From CAVVNP01 sp963800235 (GTDB lineage: Bacteria; Actinomycetota; Acidimicrobiia; Acidimicrobiales; Iamiaceae): a stretch of DNA of 64,000 nucleotides. Shown one piece after another: positions 45,170-54,016 of this stretch. Where the stretch lies: NCBI GenBank assembly GCA_963800235.1, contig CAWDAD010000003.1, positions 868,001-932,000 on the forward strand, in the 5' to 3' direction. Below the pieces are notes generated by a model. The model saw nothing but the letters and a program-made list of their open reading frames with translations, searched no databases and was not told the origin of the DNA. Made by a program: the position numbers and the translations under genes. Within the stretch, counting starts at the first letter, position 1. Each line of letters opens with the position of its first letter.

Positions 45170-47253
45170 CCCTGCGCCGCGGCTGGGCGGCACTGGCGGC
45201 CGGCCTGCTCCTGGCGCTGACGTCGGTCGTCCCCGCCACCGGGGCGGGCGCGAGCGGTCGGGCGCGCCGGCCCGGGTCCCAGTCGCCGACGCCCGCCGCC
45301 CCGACGATGCGGGTCCGCTCGCAGACGACCTGGGTACCGCGGAACACGGCCTTCACCCTCACCCTCGACGTGACCGGCGCGCCGGCGGGGGCGACCGCGA
45401 CCACCACGGTCTACGAGGCCACCAGCTCCCACGCCGCCTTCGACGACAGCCTCGCCGCCGACCACCTCGAGGGGGCGCTCCCGCTCGACCTGCCGCCCGC
45501 CCCGGTCGACCTGGCCCCGTCCTCGGGCGACGGCGGCCGGCTGGTGACCGTCAGCATCCTCGTCCGGGACGGGGGTGACGCCGCTCCGGGTTCGGTCGAC
45601 ATCAACCAGTTCGGCGTCTACCCCGTCGAGGTCCTCCTCCACGGCCCGGGCGGCACCACCCTGGCCCGGCTGGTGACCCACCTGGTCCGCCTGCCGGACC
45701 CGGGCCAGGACGCCGAGCCGCTGGTGACCGGGCTGGTGGTCCCGTTCGGCTCCGCCCCCGTGCTGCAGCCCGACGGGGGGAACCGCCTGGCCGACGCCGA
45801 CCGGCGCCGGCTGTCGGCCACCGCCGACTCGCTGCTGCTGCACCCGTCGGTACCCGTCTCGCTGGCCGTCACCGCGGAGACCCTCGACGGGTTGCGGGCG
45901 ACCGGGGACCCGACCGACGCCACGACGCTCGACCGGCTCACGACGGCCGCCCGGGACGACCAGCTGCTGGCCCAGCCCTACGTCGACCTCGACCCGTCGG
46001 CGTGGCTGGCGTCCGGCCTCGGCCCCGAGCTCGCCTCGCAGCAGCTCATCGGCGCGAAGGTCGTCGGCGAGCGGCTCGGCCACCTGCCCACCCCCGCCAC
46101 CCAGCTCACCCCGCGAACGGTCACCCCGGCGCTGGCGACCCGGCTGGCCGGGGGCGGGACCCAGCACCTGGTCGGCACCGCCGACACCTTCGCCCCGAGC
46201 GACGAGAACCTCGACGCCCTGACCACCCGACCCTTCCTGGTCGGCTCCGGGGCGGTCGGCTTCACCGCCATGCAGATCGATCCCCGGCTGCAGGCGGCGT
46301 TCGTCCGCCACCCCGACGACCCGGTCCTGGGGGCCCACGAGCTGCTGGCCGAGCTGGCCAGCGTCTTCGGCGACGACCCGAGCGGCGCCAGGGGGATCGT
46401 CCTGGTGCCGCCGCCGGGCTTCGCCGCGACCGTCGGGTTCCTCGAGACCCTGCTCGCCGGCCTGCAGGACGCCAACGGGGTGCTGGCGCCCACCACCCTC
46501 GACGGCCTGTTCGGCCTCGTGCCCCCGGCGGGGGGCGGGTCGCGGACCGCCGGGGCGTCCGACGCCGGCCCGGCCCGGGCCTTCGACCCCCGCCCGGTGG
46601 CCGGCCTGGGCAGCTACCCGAGCCGGTTGCGCACGACCGAGGGCCTGCTCTCGACGCTGCAGAGCCTGATCGGCACCGGACCGAAGCTGATCGCCAACCT
46701 GAACCGCCAGCTCCTGGTGTCGGGCTCGACCGGCCTGACCCCCGCCCGACGCCAGCAGCGGCTCGACATCATCAACACCATCAGCAGCCAGCAGCTCGGC
46801 AAGATCGAGGTGCCGGACAACCAGACCGTCACGCTGGCGTCGAGCACCGCCGACATCCCGCTGGCCATCCGCAACCAGCTCGACGAGCCCGTCACCCTGC
46901 GGATCGAGCTGCAGGCCAACAAGCGGCTGGAGTTCCCGGGCGGTCGCTCCTTCCTGACCAAGCCGCTGCCGCCGAACGCCACGACCCGCATCTCGATCCG
47001 GGTCGAGACCCGCGGCTCGGGCGTGTCGCCCGTGCAGATCACCGTCCGCGCCCCGGACGGCCGGGTCCTGCAGTCGACGCGCTACCGGGTGCAGTCGACC
47101 GCGGTCTCGGGCGTCGGGCTGATCATCACCATCGGCGCCGCCGCCTTCCTCGTGCTGTGGTGGGGTCGGCACGTCTACCGGGTCCGCCGCGAGCGGCGGG
47201 GCGACCGCTCGCCCGCCCACCGCCGCGGCCGGCGCTCGACGGCGCCCGGTTGA
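45166..47253 (+). CDS. DUF6049 family envelope protein (Rv3909-like)
   Basis: The 695-residue protein begins with a signal peptide (AALAAGLLLALTSVVPATGAGA) and ends with a membrane helix (VGLIITIGAAAFLVLWW) and a basic cytoplasmic tail. The large extracytoplasmic part contains β-sandwich-like stretches and the IAIRNQLDEPVTLRIEL type block near the C-terminus. The equivalent position in M. tuberculosis is Rv3909, next to pcnA and mviN, so a cell-envelope role is likely. The start is TTG 45166, in a TTGA overlap with the GNAT gene, which fits the signal peptide placement. Confidence 0.75.
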   Translation: MTLRRGWAALAAGLLLALTSVVPATGAGASGRARRPGSQSPTPAAPTMRVRSQTTWVPRNTAFTLTLDVTGAPAGATATTTVYEATSSHAAFDDSLAADHLEGALPLDLPPAPVDLAPSSGDGGRLVTVSILVRDGGDAAPGSVDINQFGVYPVEVLLHGPGGTTLARLVTHLVRLPDPGQDAEPLVTGLVVPFGSAPVLQPDGGNRLADADRRRLSATADSLLLHPSVPVSLAVTAETLDGLRATGDPTDATTLDRLTTAARDDQLLAQPYVDLDPSAWLASGLGPELASQQLIGAKVVGERLGHLPTPATQLTPRTVTPALATRLAGGGTQHLVGTADTFAPSDENLDALTTRPFLVGSGAVGFTAMQIDPRLQAAFVRHPDDPVLGAHELLAELASVFGDDPSGARGIVLVPPPGFAATVGFLETLLAGLQDANGVLAPTTLDGLFGLVPPAGGGSRTAGASDAGPARAFDPRPVAGLGSYPSRLRTTEGLLSTLQSLIGTGPKLIANLNRQLLVSGSTGLTPARRQQRLDIINTISSQQLGKIEVPDNQTVTLASSTADIPLAIRNQLDEPVTLRIELQANKRLEFPGGRSFLTKPLPPNATTRISIRVETRGSGVSPVQITVRAPDGRVLQSTRYRVQSTAVSGVGLIITIGAAAFLVLWWGRHVYRVRRERRGDRSPAHRRGRRSTAPG

Positions 47254-47335
47254 TCGGCGGGTAACCGATCGGCGCGCCGACGGGTCGGATCGTTCCAGGC
47301 CCGCGCATCCGGTGCGGCCCGTGAGGAGCGCCTCC

Positions 47336-48178
47336 ATGCCCGTACGGATCGTCACCGACTCCGCCTGCGACCTGCCCGACGACCTGGTGGAGCAGCACGG
47401 GATCGAGATCGTCCCGCTCACGATCCGGTTCGGCGACGAGGAGCTCGTCGACCGCTTCGAGCTCAGCACCGAGGACTTCTACGCCCGGATGGAGCGGTCC
47501 GACGCCCTGCCGGAGACCGCCGCCCCGTCGCCGGGCGCGTTCGAGCAGGCCTTCCGGCGGGCTGGGGCCGACGGCGACGCGGTCGTCTGCATCAACCTCT
47601 CCTCGCAGCTCTCGGCGACCATGGCCTCGGCCCAGAACGCGGCCAAGGCGGTCGCCGGTGACCTCGACGTCCGGGTCCTCGACTCCAGCTCGATCACCGC
47701 CGGGCTCGGCACCCAGGTCATCCGGGCGGCCGAGGCGGCGAGCGGCGGGGCGTCGGCCGACGAGGTCGTGGCCCTGGTCGAGGACCTCGCCGCCCGCACG
47801 CGGGTGTTCGGCGCCCTCGACACCCTCGACAACCTGAAGAAGGGCGGGCGCGTCGGTGGCGCCCAGGCCCTGCTCGGCACCCTCCTCAGCGTGAAGCCGC
47901 TGGTCGACCTGTCGAGCGGGCACGTCGAGGAGGCCGGCAAGCAGCGCACCCGCAAGAAGGCGCTGATGTGGCTGCGGGACAAGCTGTACGAGCAGCGCGA
48001 GGTCGAGAGCCTCACCATCTGCGACGGCCACGCCCCCGACGTCGACGTCCTCGCCGACCTCATCGCGGACCGCTACCCGGCGGACCAGCGCCGGGTCAGC
48101 GTGATCGGGCCGACCATCGGCACCCACGGCGGGCCGCGGGTCCTCGGCCTGGCGTGGATCGAGCCGAAGGCCGGCTGA
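47336..48178 (+). CDS. DegV family fatty-acid-binding protein
   Basis: DegV/FakB proteins bind a fatty acid and present it to a kinase. The sequence opens VRIVTDSACDLPDDLVEQHGIEIVPLTI and has TAAPSPGAFEQAF, INLSSQLSATMASAQNA and LDTLDNLKKGGRV, all typical. It has 280 residues. ATG 47336 is preceded by GAGGAG. It occupies the place where M. tuberculosis has mviN (Rv3910), between the Rv3909-like gene and the kinase. Confidence 0.92.
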   Translation: MPVRIVTDSACDLPDDLVEQHGIEIVPLTIRFGDEELVDRFELSTEDFYARMERSDALPETAAPSPGAFEQAFRRAGADGDAVVCINLSSQLSATMASAQNAAKAVAGDLDVRVLDSSSITAGLGTQVIRAAEAASGGASADEVVALVEDLAARTRVFGALDTLDNLKKGGRVGGAQALLGTLLSVKPLVDLSSGHVEEAGKQRTRKKALMWLRDKLYEQREVESLTICDGHAPDVDVLADLIADRYPADQRRVSVIGPTIGTHGGPRVLGLAWIEPKAG

Positions 48179-48260
48179 CACCATCCCGCCCGGGCGGGCC
48201 GCCCGGGCCCCGCTCCGGCGCCGGGAGCGGTCGAACCGGGGCCGCTACCGTTCGACTGCT

Positions 48261-49818
48261 GTGGTCGACCACCTACCACCGGGCGCGGTGGGCGCCGAGG
48301 AGCTGACGGGACGGGTGCTGGCCGGTCGCTACCGGCTGCACCGGCTCATCGCCACCGGCGGCATGGCCCAGGTGTGGGAGGCCGAGGACGAGGTCCTGTC
48401 ACGGCCGGTGGCGGTCAAGCTGCTCCACCCGCACCTGGCCGAGGACGACTCCTTCGTGGCCCGCTTCCGGGCCGAGGCGATCGCCGCCGCCCGGCTGGCC
48501 CACCCCGCCATCGTGTCGATCTACGACACGTGCAACGACGGCGGCCGCGAGGCCATCGTCATGGAGCTGGTCCGGGGCACCACGCTGCGGCGCCTGCTCG
48601 ACGAGCGCCACACCCTCGACCCCGACGAGGCCACCGCCATCGCCTCCCACGTGGCCGACGCCCTCGACGCCGCCCACCGGGCCGGGCTGGTCCACCGGGA
48701 CGTGAAGCCGGCCAACATCCTGCTGTCGGACGACGGCCGGGTGCTCGTCACGGACTTCGGCATCGCCAAGGCCATGGCCGGCGCCGACGTCACCCAGGAC
48801 GGCCTGATGATCGGCACGGCCAAGTACCTGGCACCCGAGCAGGTGCAGGGCGGCCCGGTCGACGGCCGCACCGACGTCTACGCCCTCGGGGTGGTGCTCT
48901 ACGAGTCGCTGTGCGGGCGGGCGCCGTTCCAGGCCGACACCGACGCCGGCACCGCGCTCGGCGCGCCTGCACGAGGACCCGCTGCGGCCCCGGCAGGTCC
49001 GCGCCGGCATCTCCAAGCCGTTCGAGCAGGTCGTGCTGCGGGCCATGGCGCGACGTCCCGAGGACCGCTACGCCAGCGCCGGCGAGCTGCGCGCCGCCCT
49101 GCTCGCCGCGGTGGCGGTGCCCGACGAGCCGACCATCCCTCCGGGGGTGCTCGACCCGGCCGCCCGCAACCCGTACCCGCCGACGCCCCCGGTCCCGGAC
49201 CCCGGCGAGGGCGAGCCCCCGCCGACCTTCGTGCAGTCCGAGCGGCGGTGGCTGGTGCCGACCCTGCTGATCGTGCTGGTCGCGGTGGCGCTCGGGGTGG
49301 CCGGGGTGCTGCTCGGCCGCTCCGACCCCGGCAAGCTGCTCGACAACGTCACCGGCCGCACCACCGACCCGCCGGCCGCGGCCGCCAAGCTGGTCTCGGC
49401 CAAGGCCTTCGACCCCCTCGGCGACGGGCAGGAGGACGACAGCCAGACGAGCCGGGTCATCGACGGCGACCGGTCGACCTCCTGGCAGACCGAGCACTAC
49501 AACACGCCGATCGAGCAGCAGAAGGCGGGCGTCGGCATCTACGTCACCCTGGACAAGGCCACGACCATCTCCAAGCTGAAGCTGGCATCGGGCTCGTCGG
49601 GGTGGGATGCCGAGATCTACGTGGTCGACGGGCCTCCCGGCTCGGACCTGGCGTCCTGGGGCAAGCGGGTGGGCCGCAAGTCGAACATCGGCACCGGCGA
49701 GACGACCATCGACCTGACCCCCAAGAAGGGCACGTCGGTGCTGGTGTGGATCACCCACCTGTCCGACCAGGACGGCACCCACGAGGTCGTCATCGACGAG
49801 ATCACCCCCCAGAGCTGA
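48261..49818 (+). CDS. Membrane Ser/Thr protein kinase with extracellular discoidin-like domain, one frameshift
   Basis: The N-terminal kinase domain (residues ~20–280) has all catalytic residues: Lys53 in AVKLL, HRD in VHRDVKPANILL near 145, DFG near 165 and APE in YLAPEQ. A Pro-rich linker, one membrane helix near 330–352 and an external C-terminal domain follow, the last reading like a discoidin/galactose-binding fold (DGDRSTSWQTEHY). This is the layout of the C-terminal half of mycobacterial MviN (Rv3910), but without the MurJ flippase and with intact kinase motifs. One extra G near 48960 breaks the frame; corrected length is 518. TACCGT lies 9 nt before GTG. Confidence 0.85.
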
Positions 49819-49821
49819 GCC

Positions 49822-50418
49822 GTGCCCGGCGACGACCAGGCACTGGTGGCCGCCGCCCGGGCCGGTGACCGAGCCGCCCTGGGCGAGCTGCTCGAGCAGC
49901 ACCAGGACCGCATCCACGCCCTCTGCCGTCGCATCACCGGCAACGACGCCGACGCGCTCGACGCCACCCAGGAGGCGCTGATCGCCGTCGTCCGCGGCCT
50001 GCCCCGCTTCGACGGCCGGTCCCGCTTCTCGACGTGGGCCTACCGGGTGGCGACCAACGCCTGCCTCGACGAGCTCCGCCGACGACGGCGACGCCCCGAG
50101 CCGGGGCTGCCCGAGGTCGAGTCGGCCGAGCACCGGTCGATGGCGATCGGCGGGGCGAGGGCGCCGACGGGCTCGGTCGACGGCCGGGTGGCGGACCGGC
50201 TCGACGTCGACGCCGCCCTCCGCTCGCTGGCACCCGAGTTCCGGGCCGCAGTGGTGCTGCGGGACCTGTGCCAGCTCGACTACGCCGAGATCGGCGAGGT
50301 CCTCGACATCCCGGCCGGTACCGTCCGCTCCCGCATCGCCCGCGGCCGGGCCCAGCTCGCCGACCGGCTCGGGAACCCGGCCGGGGACCACGATCGTCGC
50401 ATCTCTGACCATGGTTGA
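49822..50418 (+). CDS. ECF-type RNA polymerase sigma factor, SigM-like
   Basis: The 198-residue protein has region 2 (ALDATQEALIAVVRGLPRFDGRSRFSTWAYRVATNACLDELRRR) and region 4 (LPPEFRAA-type, AEIGEVLDIPAGTVRSRIARGRAQL). It is followed by a coupled anti-sigma gene and then trxB-trxA, the order sigM-Rv3912-trxB2-trxC of M. tuberculosis. It starts 3 nt after the kinase stop, suggesting the kinase and sigma factor are co-expressed. Confidence 0.9.
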   Translation: MPGDDQALVAAARAGDRAALGELLEQHQDRIHALCRRITGNDADALDATQEALIAVVRGLPRFDGRSRFSTWAYRVATNACLDELRRRRRRPEPGLPEVESAEHRSMAIGGARAPTGSVDGRVADRLDVDAALRSLAPEFRAAVVLRDLCQLDYAEIGEVLDIPAGTVRSRIARGRAQLADRLGNPAGDHDRRISDHG

Positions 50419-51355
50419 ACCTCCGACCCCCGACCCGACGCCCAGCCCCGGCGACGGCCGGCCCGACGACGAGCTGGTCAGCGCCGTCCTCGACGGCGAG
50501 GCCGGCGCCGACGAGGTCGCTCGGGTCGAGTCCGACCCGGAGCTGTCGGCCCGGCTGGCCCGGTTCCGCAAGGTCCGGGCGCTGGTGGGCGAGACGCCCG
50601 AGCCGCTCGACGCTGCGACCGCCGGCTCGCTGCGTGACATCGCCCTCGCCGCCGCCGACGAGCCCGACGCCGCCCCGCGCCGCGCCGACGGACCCCACGG
50701 CCCGGACGGGCACGGGCCGGACGAGGACGGCCCGGTGGACCCGGTCGCGCCGATCCGCCGCCGACGGAGGACGCGCGGCCCCCACCCCGTCCTGGTCGCC
50801 GCGGTGGTCGTCGCCATGGTGGCCATCGGGCTCGGGCTGCTCCTGACCCAGCACCGGTCGTCGACCACGACCAGCGCCAGCCGGGCCGGCACCACGACGA
50901 CCGCCGCCGCCGGCGACCGCAGCGCCGACAGGCGCGCCGCGGAGGCCCCGTCGGCCGGAGTCCACGGCGCCACGCCGACCACGGGCGGCACCGGCAGCAC
51001 GGGCGGGACCGGCAGCACGGCGGCCCGGGCGCTCCCCTACCTCGGCTCGTTCCCGAACGCCGACGGCCTCCGGACCGGGCTGGCCGGACTCGATCCGAAC
51101 ACGCTGCAACCCCCGCAGCCGGTGCCCCCGCCGGCATCGGTGCCCACCTACACCGAGGCCCAGCTCGAGCGGTGCGCCCAGGTCCCCCGCGGCTACGAGC
51201 CGCAGCTCGGCGCCCCGACCGCCTACGCCACCGCCACCGTCGGCACCGACGACGTGCTCGTCATCACCTTCCCGCTCACCGACCAGCCGGGACGGGTCCG
51301 CCAGGTCGCCCTCGGGCAGAGCTGCACCGTGCCCGTCCTCGGCGTCGAGCGCTGA
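50411..51355 (+). CDS. Membrane anti-sigma factor for the SigM-like protein
   Basis: The cytoplasmic N-terminus (residues ~15–75, DDELVSAVLDGEAGADEVARVESDPELSARLARF) resembles an anti-sigma domain. The HxxxCxxC zinc motif of redox-sensing anti-sigmas is absent. One membrane helix near 122–143 leads to a Thr/Gly/Ser-rich linker and a small external domain with two cysteines. It overlaps the sigma gene by 8 nt. It probably holds the sigma factor at the membrane until an envelope signal releases it. Confidence 0.8.
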   Translation: MVEPPTPDPTPSPGDGRPDDELVSAVLDGEAGADEVARVESDPELSARLARFRKVRALVGETPEPLDAATAGSLRDIALAAADEPDAAPRRADGPHGPDGHGPDEDGPVDPVAPIRRRRRTRGPHPVLVAAVVVAMVAIGLGLLLTQHRSSTTTSASRAGTTTTAAAGDRSADRRAAEAPSAGVHGATPTTGGTGSTGGTGSTAARALPYLGSFPNADGLRTGLAGLDPNTLQPPQPVPPPASVPTYTEAQLERCAQVPRGYEPQLGAPTAYATATVGTDDVLVITFPLTDQPGRVRQVALGQSCTVPVLGVER

Positions 51356-51431
51356 GCGGTCCGACCGGTCGGGCGGAGCCGCACGGCTCGCCGGAGCCCG
51401 GCCCGCACCCCTCGCCCTAGGGTGTGGGGCG

Positions 51432-51776
51432 ATGTCCGACCCGGAGCCGAACCGCACCTCCGCCGCCAGCGCCGCCTTCGGTGACGAGTGGCCGACCCAG
51501 GCGACCGACGCGGTCGTCGACCTGGTCCAGAAGGTCCACGACAAGACCACCGCCCCGATCCAGAAGATCGGGCGGGCGATCGTCTACGGCACCTTCGCCG
51601 CCATCGTCGGCGTCACCGCCCTGGTGCTCCTCGCCGTGCTCGCCGTCCGGCTGCTGAACAACTACGTGGTCGACCACCACGTCTGGGCCGCCCACCTCAT
51701 CGCCGGGGTCGTCTTCCTCCTCGGCGCGGCGCTGCTCTGGACCAAGGCGGTGGCCACCGACCCCCGCCGCAGCTGA
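51432..51776 (+). CDS. Small holin-like membrane protein
   Basis: This 114-residue protein has an amphipathic N-terminal segment (AVVDLVQKVHDKTTAPIQKIGRAI) and two membrane helices, similar in size and layout to actinobacterial holin-X/DUF1469-type proteins. Function is unknown. The ATG follows TAGGGT by 8 nt (leaderless pattern), giving it its own promoter between the anti-sigma gene and trxB. Confidence 0.6.
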   Translation: MSDPEPNRTSAASAAFGDEWPTQATDAVVDLVQKVHDKTTAPIQKIGRAIVYGTFAAIVGVTALVLLAVLAVRLLNNYVVDHHVWAAHLIAGVVFLLGAALLWTKAVATDPRRS

Positions 51777-51777
51777 G

Positions 51778-51793
51778 CCGGGAACACTCCCGG
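51778..51793 (+). terminator. Hairpin after the holin-like gene
   Basis: CCGGGA and TCCCGG pair perfectly (6 bp, 4-nt loop), starting one base after the stop codon. There is no U-tract. It could attenuate transcription into trxB. Confidence 0.4.
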
Positions 51794-51837
51794 GGTCCGT
51801 TGCGGTTGCACCTGACGTCCCTTCGTCCGGAGATCCC

Positions 51838-52851
51838 GTGAGCCCCACCGCAGGCAGCGACAACCAGGCACCCGTCCACGACGTGGTCATCATCGGCTCG
51901 GGCCCCGCCGGCCTCACCGCCGCGGTGTACACCGCCCGGGCCAACCTGGCCCCGCTGGTGCTCGAGGGCGAGCCGTCCTCGACCTCCGACCAGCCCGGCG
52001 GCCAGCTCATGCTCACCACCGAGGTCGAGAACTTCCCCGGCTTCCCCGAGGGGGTGATGGGCCCCGAGCTCATGATGCGCTTCCGGGAGCAGGCCGATCG
52101 CTTCGGCGCTGACATCCAGACGGTGAAGGCCAGCAAGGTCGACTTCTCGTCCTGGCCGCACGGCATCTGGGTCGGCGACCCCGACGAGGCCGAGCCCACC
52201 TACCGGGCCAAGGCGGTCATCGTCTCCACCGGTGCCCAGTCCCTGATGCTCGACCTGCCCGACGAGCAGCGGCTGATCGGCCACGGGGTGTCCACCTGCG
52301 CCACCTGCGACGGCTTCTTCTTCCGGGGCCAGGAGATCGCGGTGGTGGGTGGCGGCGACTCCGCCGTCGAGGAGGCCACCTTCCTCACCAAGTTCGCCGA
52401 CAAGGTCACCCTGATCCACCGTCGCGACGAGCTGCGGGCCTCGAAGATCATGCAGGAGCGGGCGTTCTCGAACCCCAAGATCGAGATGCTGTGGGACTCC
52501 GTGGTCGAGGGCATCACCGGCGACGGGACCCTCGAGTCGATCACCGTGCGCAACCTGCGCACCGACGAGACCAGCGAGCTGGCGGTCAACGGCCTGTTCA
52601 TCGCCATCGGCCACAAGCCCAACACCGACCTGTTCAAGGGCCAGCTCGAGATGGAGGACACCGGCTACCTCGTGACCGGCCCGGGCACCCGCACCAACGT
52701 CGCCGGCGTATTCGCCTGCGGCGACGTCCAGGACCACATCTACCGGCAGGCCATCACCGCGGCCGGCTCGGGCTGCATGGCCGCCATCGACGCCGAGCGC
52801 TGGCTCGAGGGCATCGGCGAGATCGAGCCCGGGCACGTGCCGGAGTGGTGA
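51838..52851 (+). CDS. trxB: Thioredoxin-disulfide reductase
   Basis: TrxB uses NADPH and FAD to reduce thioredoxin. The FAD motif VVIIGSGPAGLTAAVYTARA opens the protein, the redox-active CATC lies near residue 153, the NADPH motif VVGGGDSAVEEATFLTKFA follows, and the second FAD block is GVFACGDVQD. It has 337 residues with a GTG start. trxA follows 75 nt downstream. Confidence 0.97.
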   Translation: MSPTAGSDNQAPVHDVVIIGSGPAGLTAAVYTARANLAPLVLEGEPSSTSDQPGGQLMLTTEVENFPGFPEGVMGPELMMRFREQADRFGADIQTVKASKVDFSSWPHGIWVGDPDEAEPTYRAKAVIVSTGAQSLMLDLPDEQRLIGHGVSTCATCDGFFFRGQEIAVVGGGDSAVEEATFLTKFADKVTLIHRRDELRASKIMQERAFSNPKIEMLWDSVVEGITGDGTLESITVRNLRTDETSELAVNGLFIAIGHKPNTDLFKGQLEMEDTGYLVTGPGTRTNVAGVFACGDVQDHIYRQAITAAGSGCMAAIDAERWLEGIGEIEPGHVPEW

Positions 52852-52926
52852 CCCCACCCGACCGCGCCGCCCGACGCCGCCCCCACGACCACCCCTTCCG
52901 ACCCATCGCGAGCAAGGAGGCCTCTC

Positions 52927-53256
52927 ATGGCTGACGGAACCACCACCAAGCTGTCCGACTCGACCTTCGACGAGGAGATCGCCGGGGCCGAGACCCCGGT
53001 CCTCGTCGACTTCTGGGCCGAGTGGTGCGGGCCGTGCAAGATGATCGCCCCGATCCTCGACGAGGTCGCCTCGGAGAACGCCGGGAAGATCAAGATCGGC
53101 AAGCTGAACGTCGACGACAACCCCGACGTGGCCCGCCGCTTCGACGTCATGAGCATCCCGACGCTGATCGTCTTCAAGGACGGCCAGCCGGCCAAGCGCA
53201 TGGTCGGCGCCAAGGGCAAGAGCCAGCTCGTGCAGGAGCTCGCCGAGTTCCTGTGA
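52927..53256 (+). CDS. trxA: Thioredoxin
   Basis: The 109-residue protein has the WCGPCK active site near residues 33–38, the cis-Pro in MSIPTLIVF and the usual thioredoxin fold. It has a strong AAGGAGG ribosome-binding site. It is reduced by the TrxB encoded just upstream. Its stop overlaps the next gene as GTGA. Confidence 0.97.
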   Translation: MADGTTTKLSDSTFDEEIAGAETPVLVDFWAEWCGPCKMIAPILDEVASENAGKIKIGKLNVDDNPDVARRFDVMSIPTLIVFKDGQPAKRMVGAKGKSQLVQELAEFL

Positions 53257-53987
53257 CCGTCCGGCGGCGCGCCGCTCGTGGGCGACGCGCCGCCCCGGTC
53301 CCGCTCGCCCTGGCCGCGGCGGCCGCGCTCGCCCTCGTCACGGGCGGCTGCGCCTCGTCGGGCCGGACCACCCCAGCGACCTCGGGCGGCTCGGCGGCCC
53401 CGACGTCCGGCCCGACATCGAGCGCGCCGGCCACGCGCACGGCGTCGACGACCCCGCCGACATCCTCGAGCCCACCGGCGCCGGACACGAGCGCGCCGGC
53501 CACGACGCCCGCCGACGGGCTCGTCCGCGACGGCGACGGGACACGACCGCAGGTCGGCACCCTGCCCGACCCGGGCGACCCGGCCTTCCTGCTGCGGGTC
53601 CGCGGCCTCTGGGACGCCATCGAGCGCGGCGACCCGACCACGGCGGCGCCGCTCTTCTTCCCGCTCGACGCCTACCGGCAGGTCAAGGCGATCAGCGACC
53701 CCGATGCCGACTACCAGAACCGCCTGCTGACCGCCTACCGCCAGGACATCGCGTCGCTCCACCAGCAGGTCGGTGGCGGCGCCGCGACCTTCGACGGCAT
53801 CGACGTGCCGACCGGCCAGGCCCAGTGGATCACACCGGGCGTCGAGTCCAACAAGGGCTCCTACTGGCGGGTGTACGGGACGGAGCTGCGCTACACCTCC
53901 GGCGGCCAGCCCCACACCCTGCCGGTGACGTCGCTGATCTCGTGGCGGGGCCAGTGGTACGTCGTGCACCTCGGCGCCATCCGGTAG
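53253..53987 (+). CDS. Secreted lipoprotein of unknown function
   Basis: The 244-residue protein starts with a basic N-terminus, a hydrophobic signal and lipobox VTGGC. A ~55-residue Ser/Thr/Pro/Ala linker separates this from a folded domain (FLLRVRGLWDAIERGDPTTAAPLFFPLDAYRQVKAI to the end). The domain resembles small NTF2-like envelope domains, but I cannot assign it. It is coupled to trxA by a GTGA overlap, an unusual partner for thioredoxin. A 13-bp direct repeat (CCGGTAGGAGCC) overlaps the stop codon. Confidence 0.65.
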   Translation: MTVRRRAARGRRAAPVPLALAAAAALALVTGGCASSGRTTPATSGGSAAPTSGPTSSAPATRTASTTPPTSSSPPAPDTSAPATTPADGLVRDGDGTRPQVGTLPDPGDPAFLLRVRGLWDAIERGDPTTAAPLFFPLDAYRQVKAISDPDADYQNRLLTAYRQDIASLHQQVGGGAATFDGIDVPTGQAQWITPGVESNKGSYWRVYGTELRYTSGGQPHTLPVTSLISWRGQWYVVHLGAIR

Positions 53988-54001
53988 GAGCCACCCGGTA
54001 G

Positions 54002-54016
54002 GAGCCGGCCCGGCTC
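54002..54016. terminator. Hairpin between convergent genes
   Basis: GAGCCG and CGGCTC pair around a GCC loop between the convergent lipoprotein and GluQRS genes. It could serve both strands. Confidence 0.4.
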
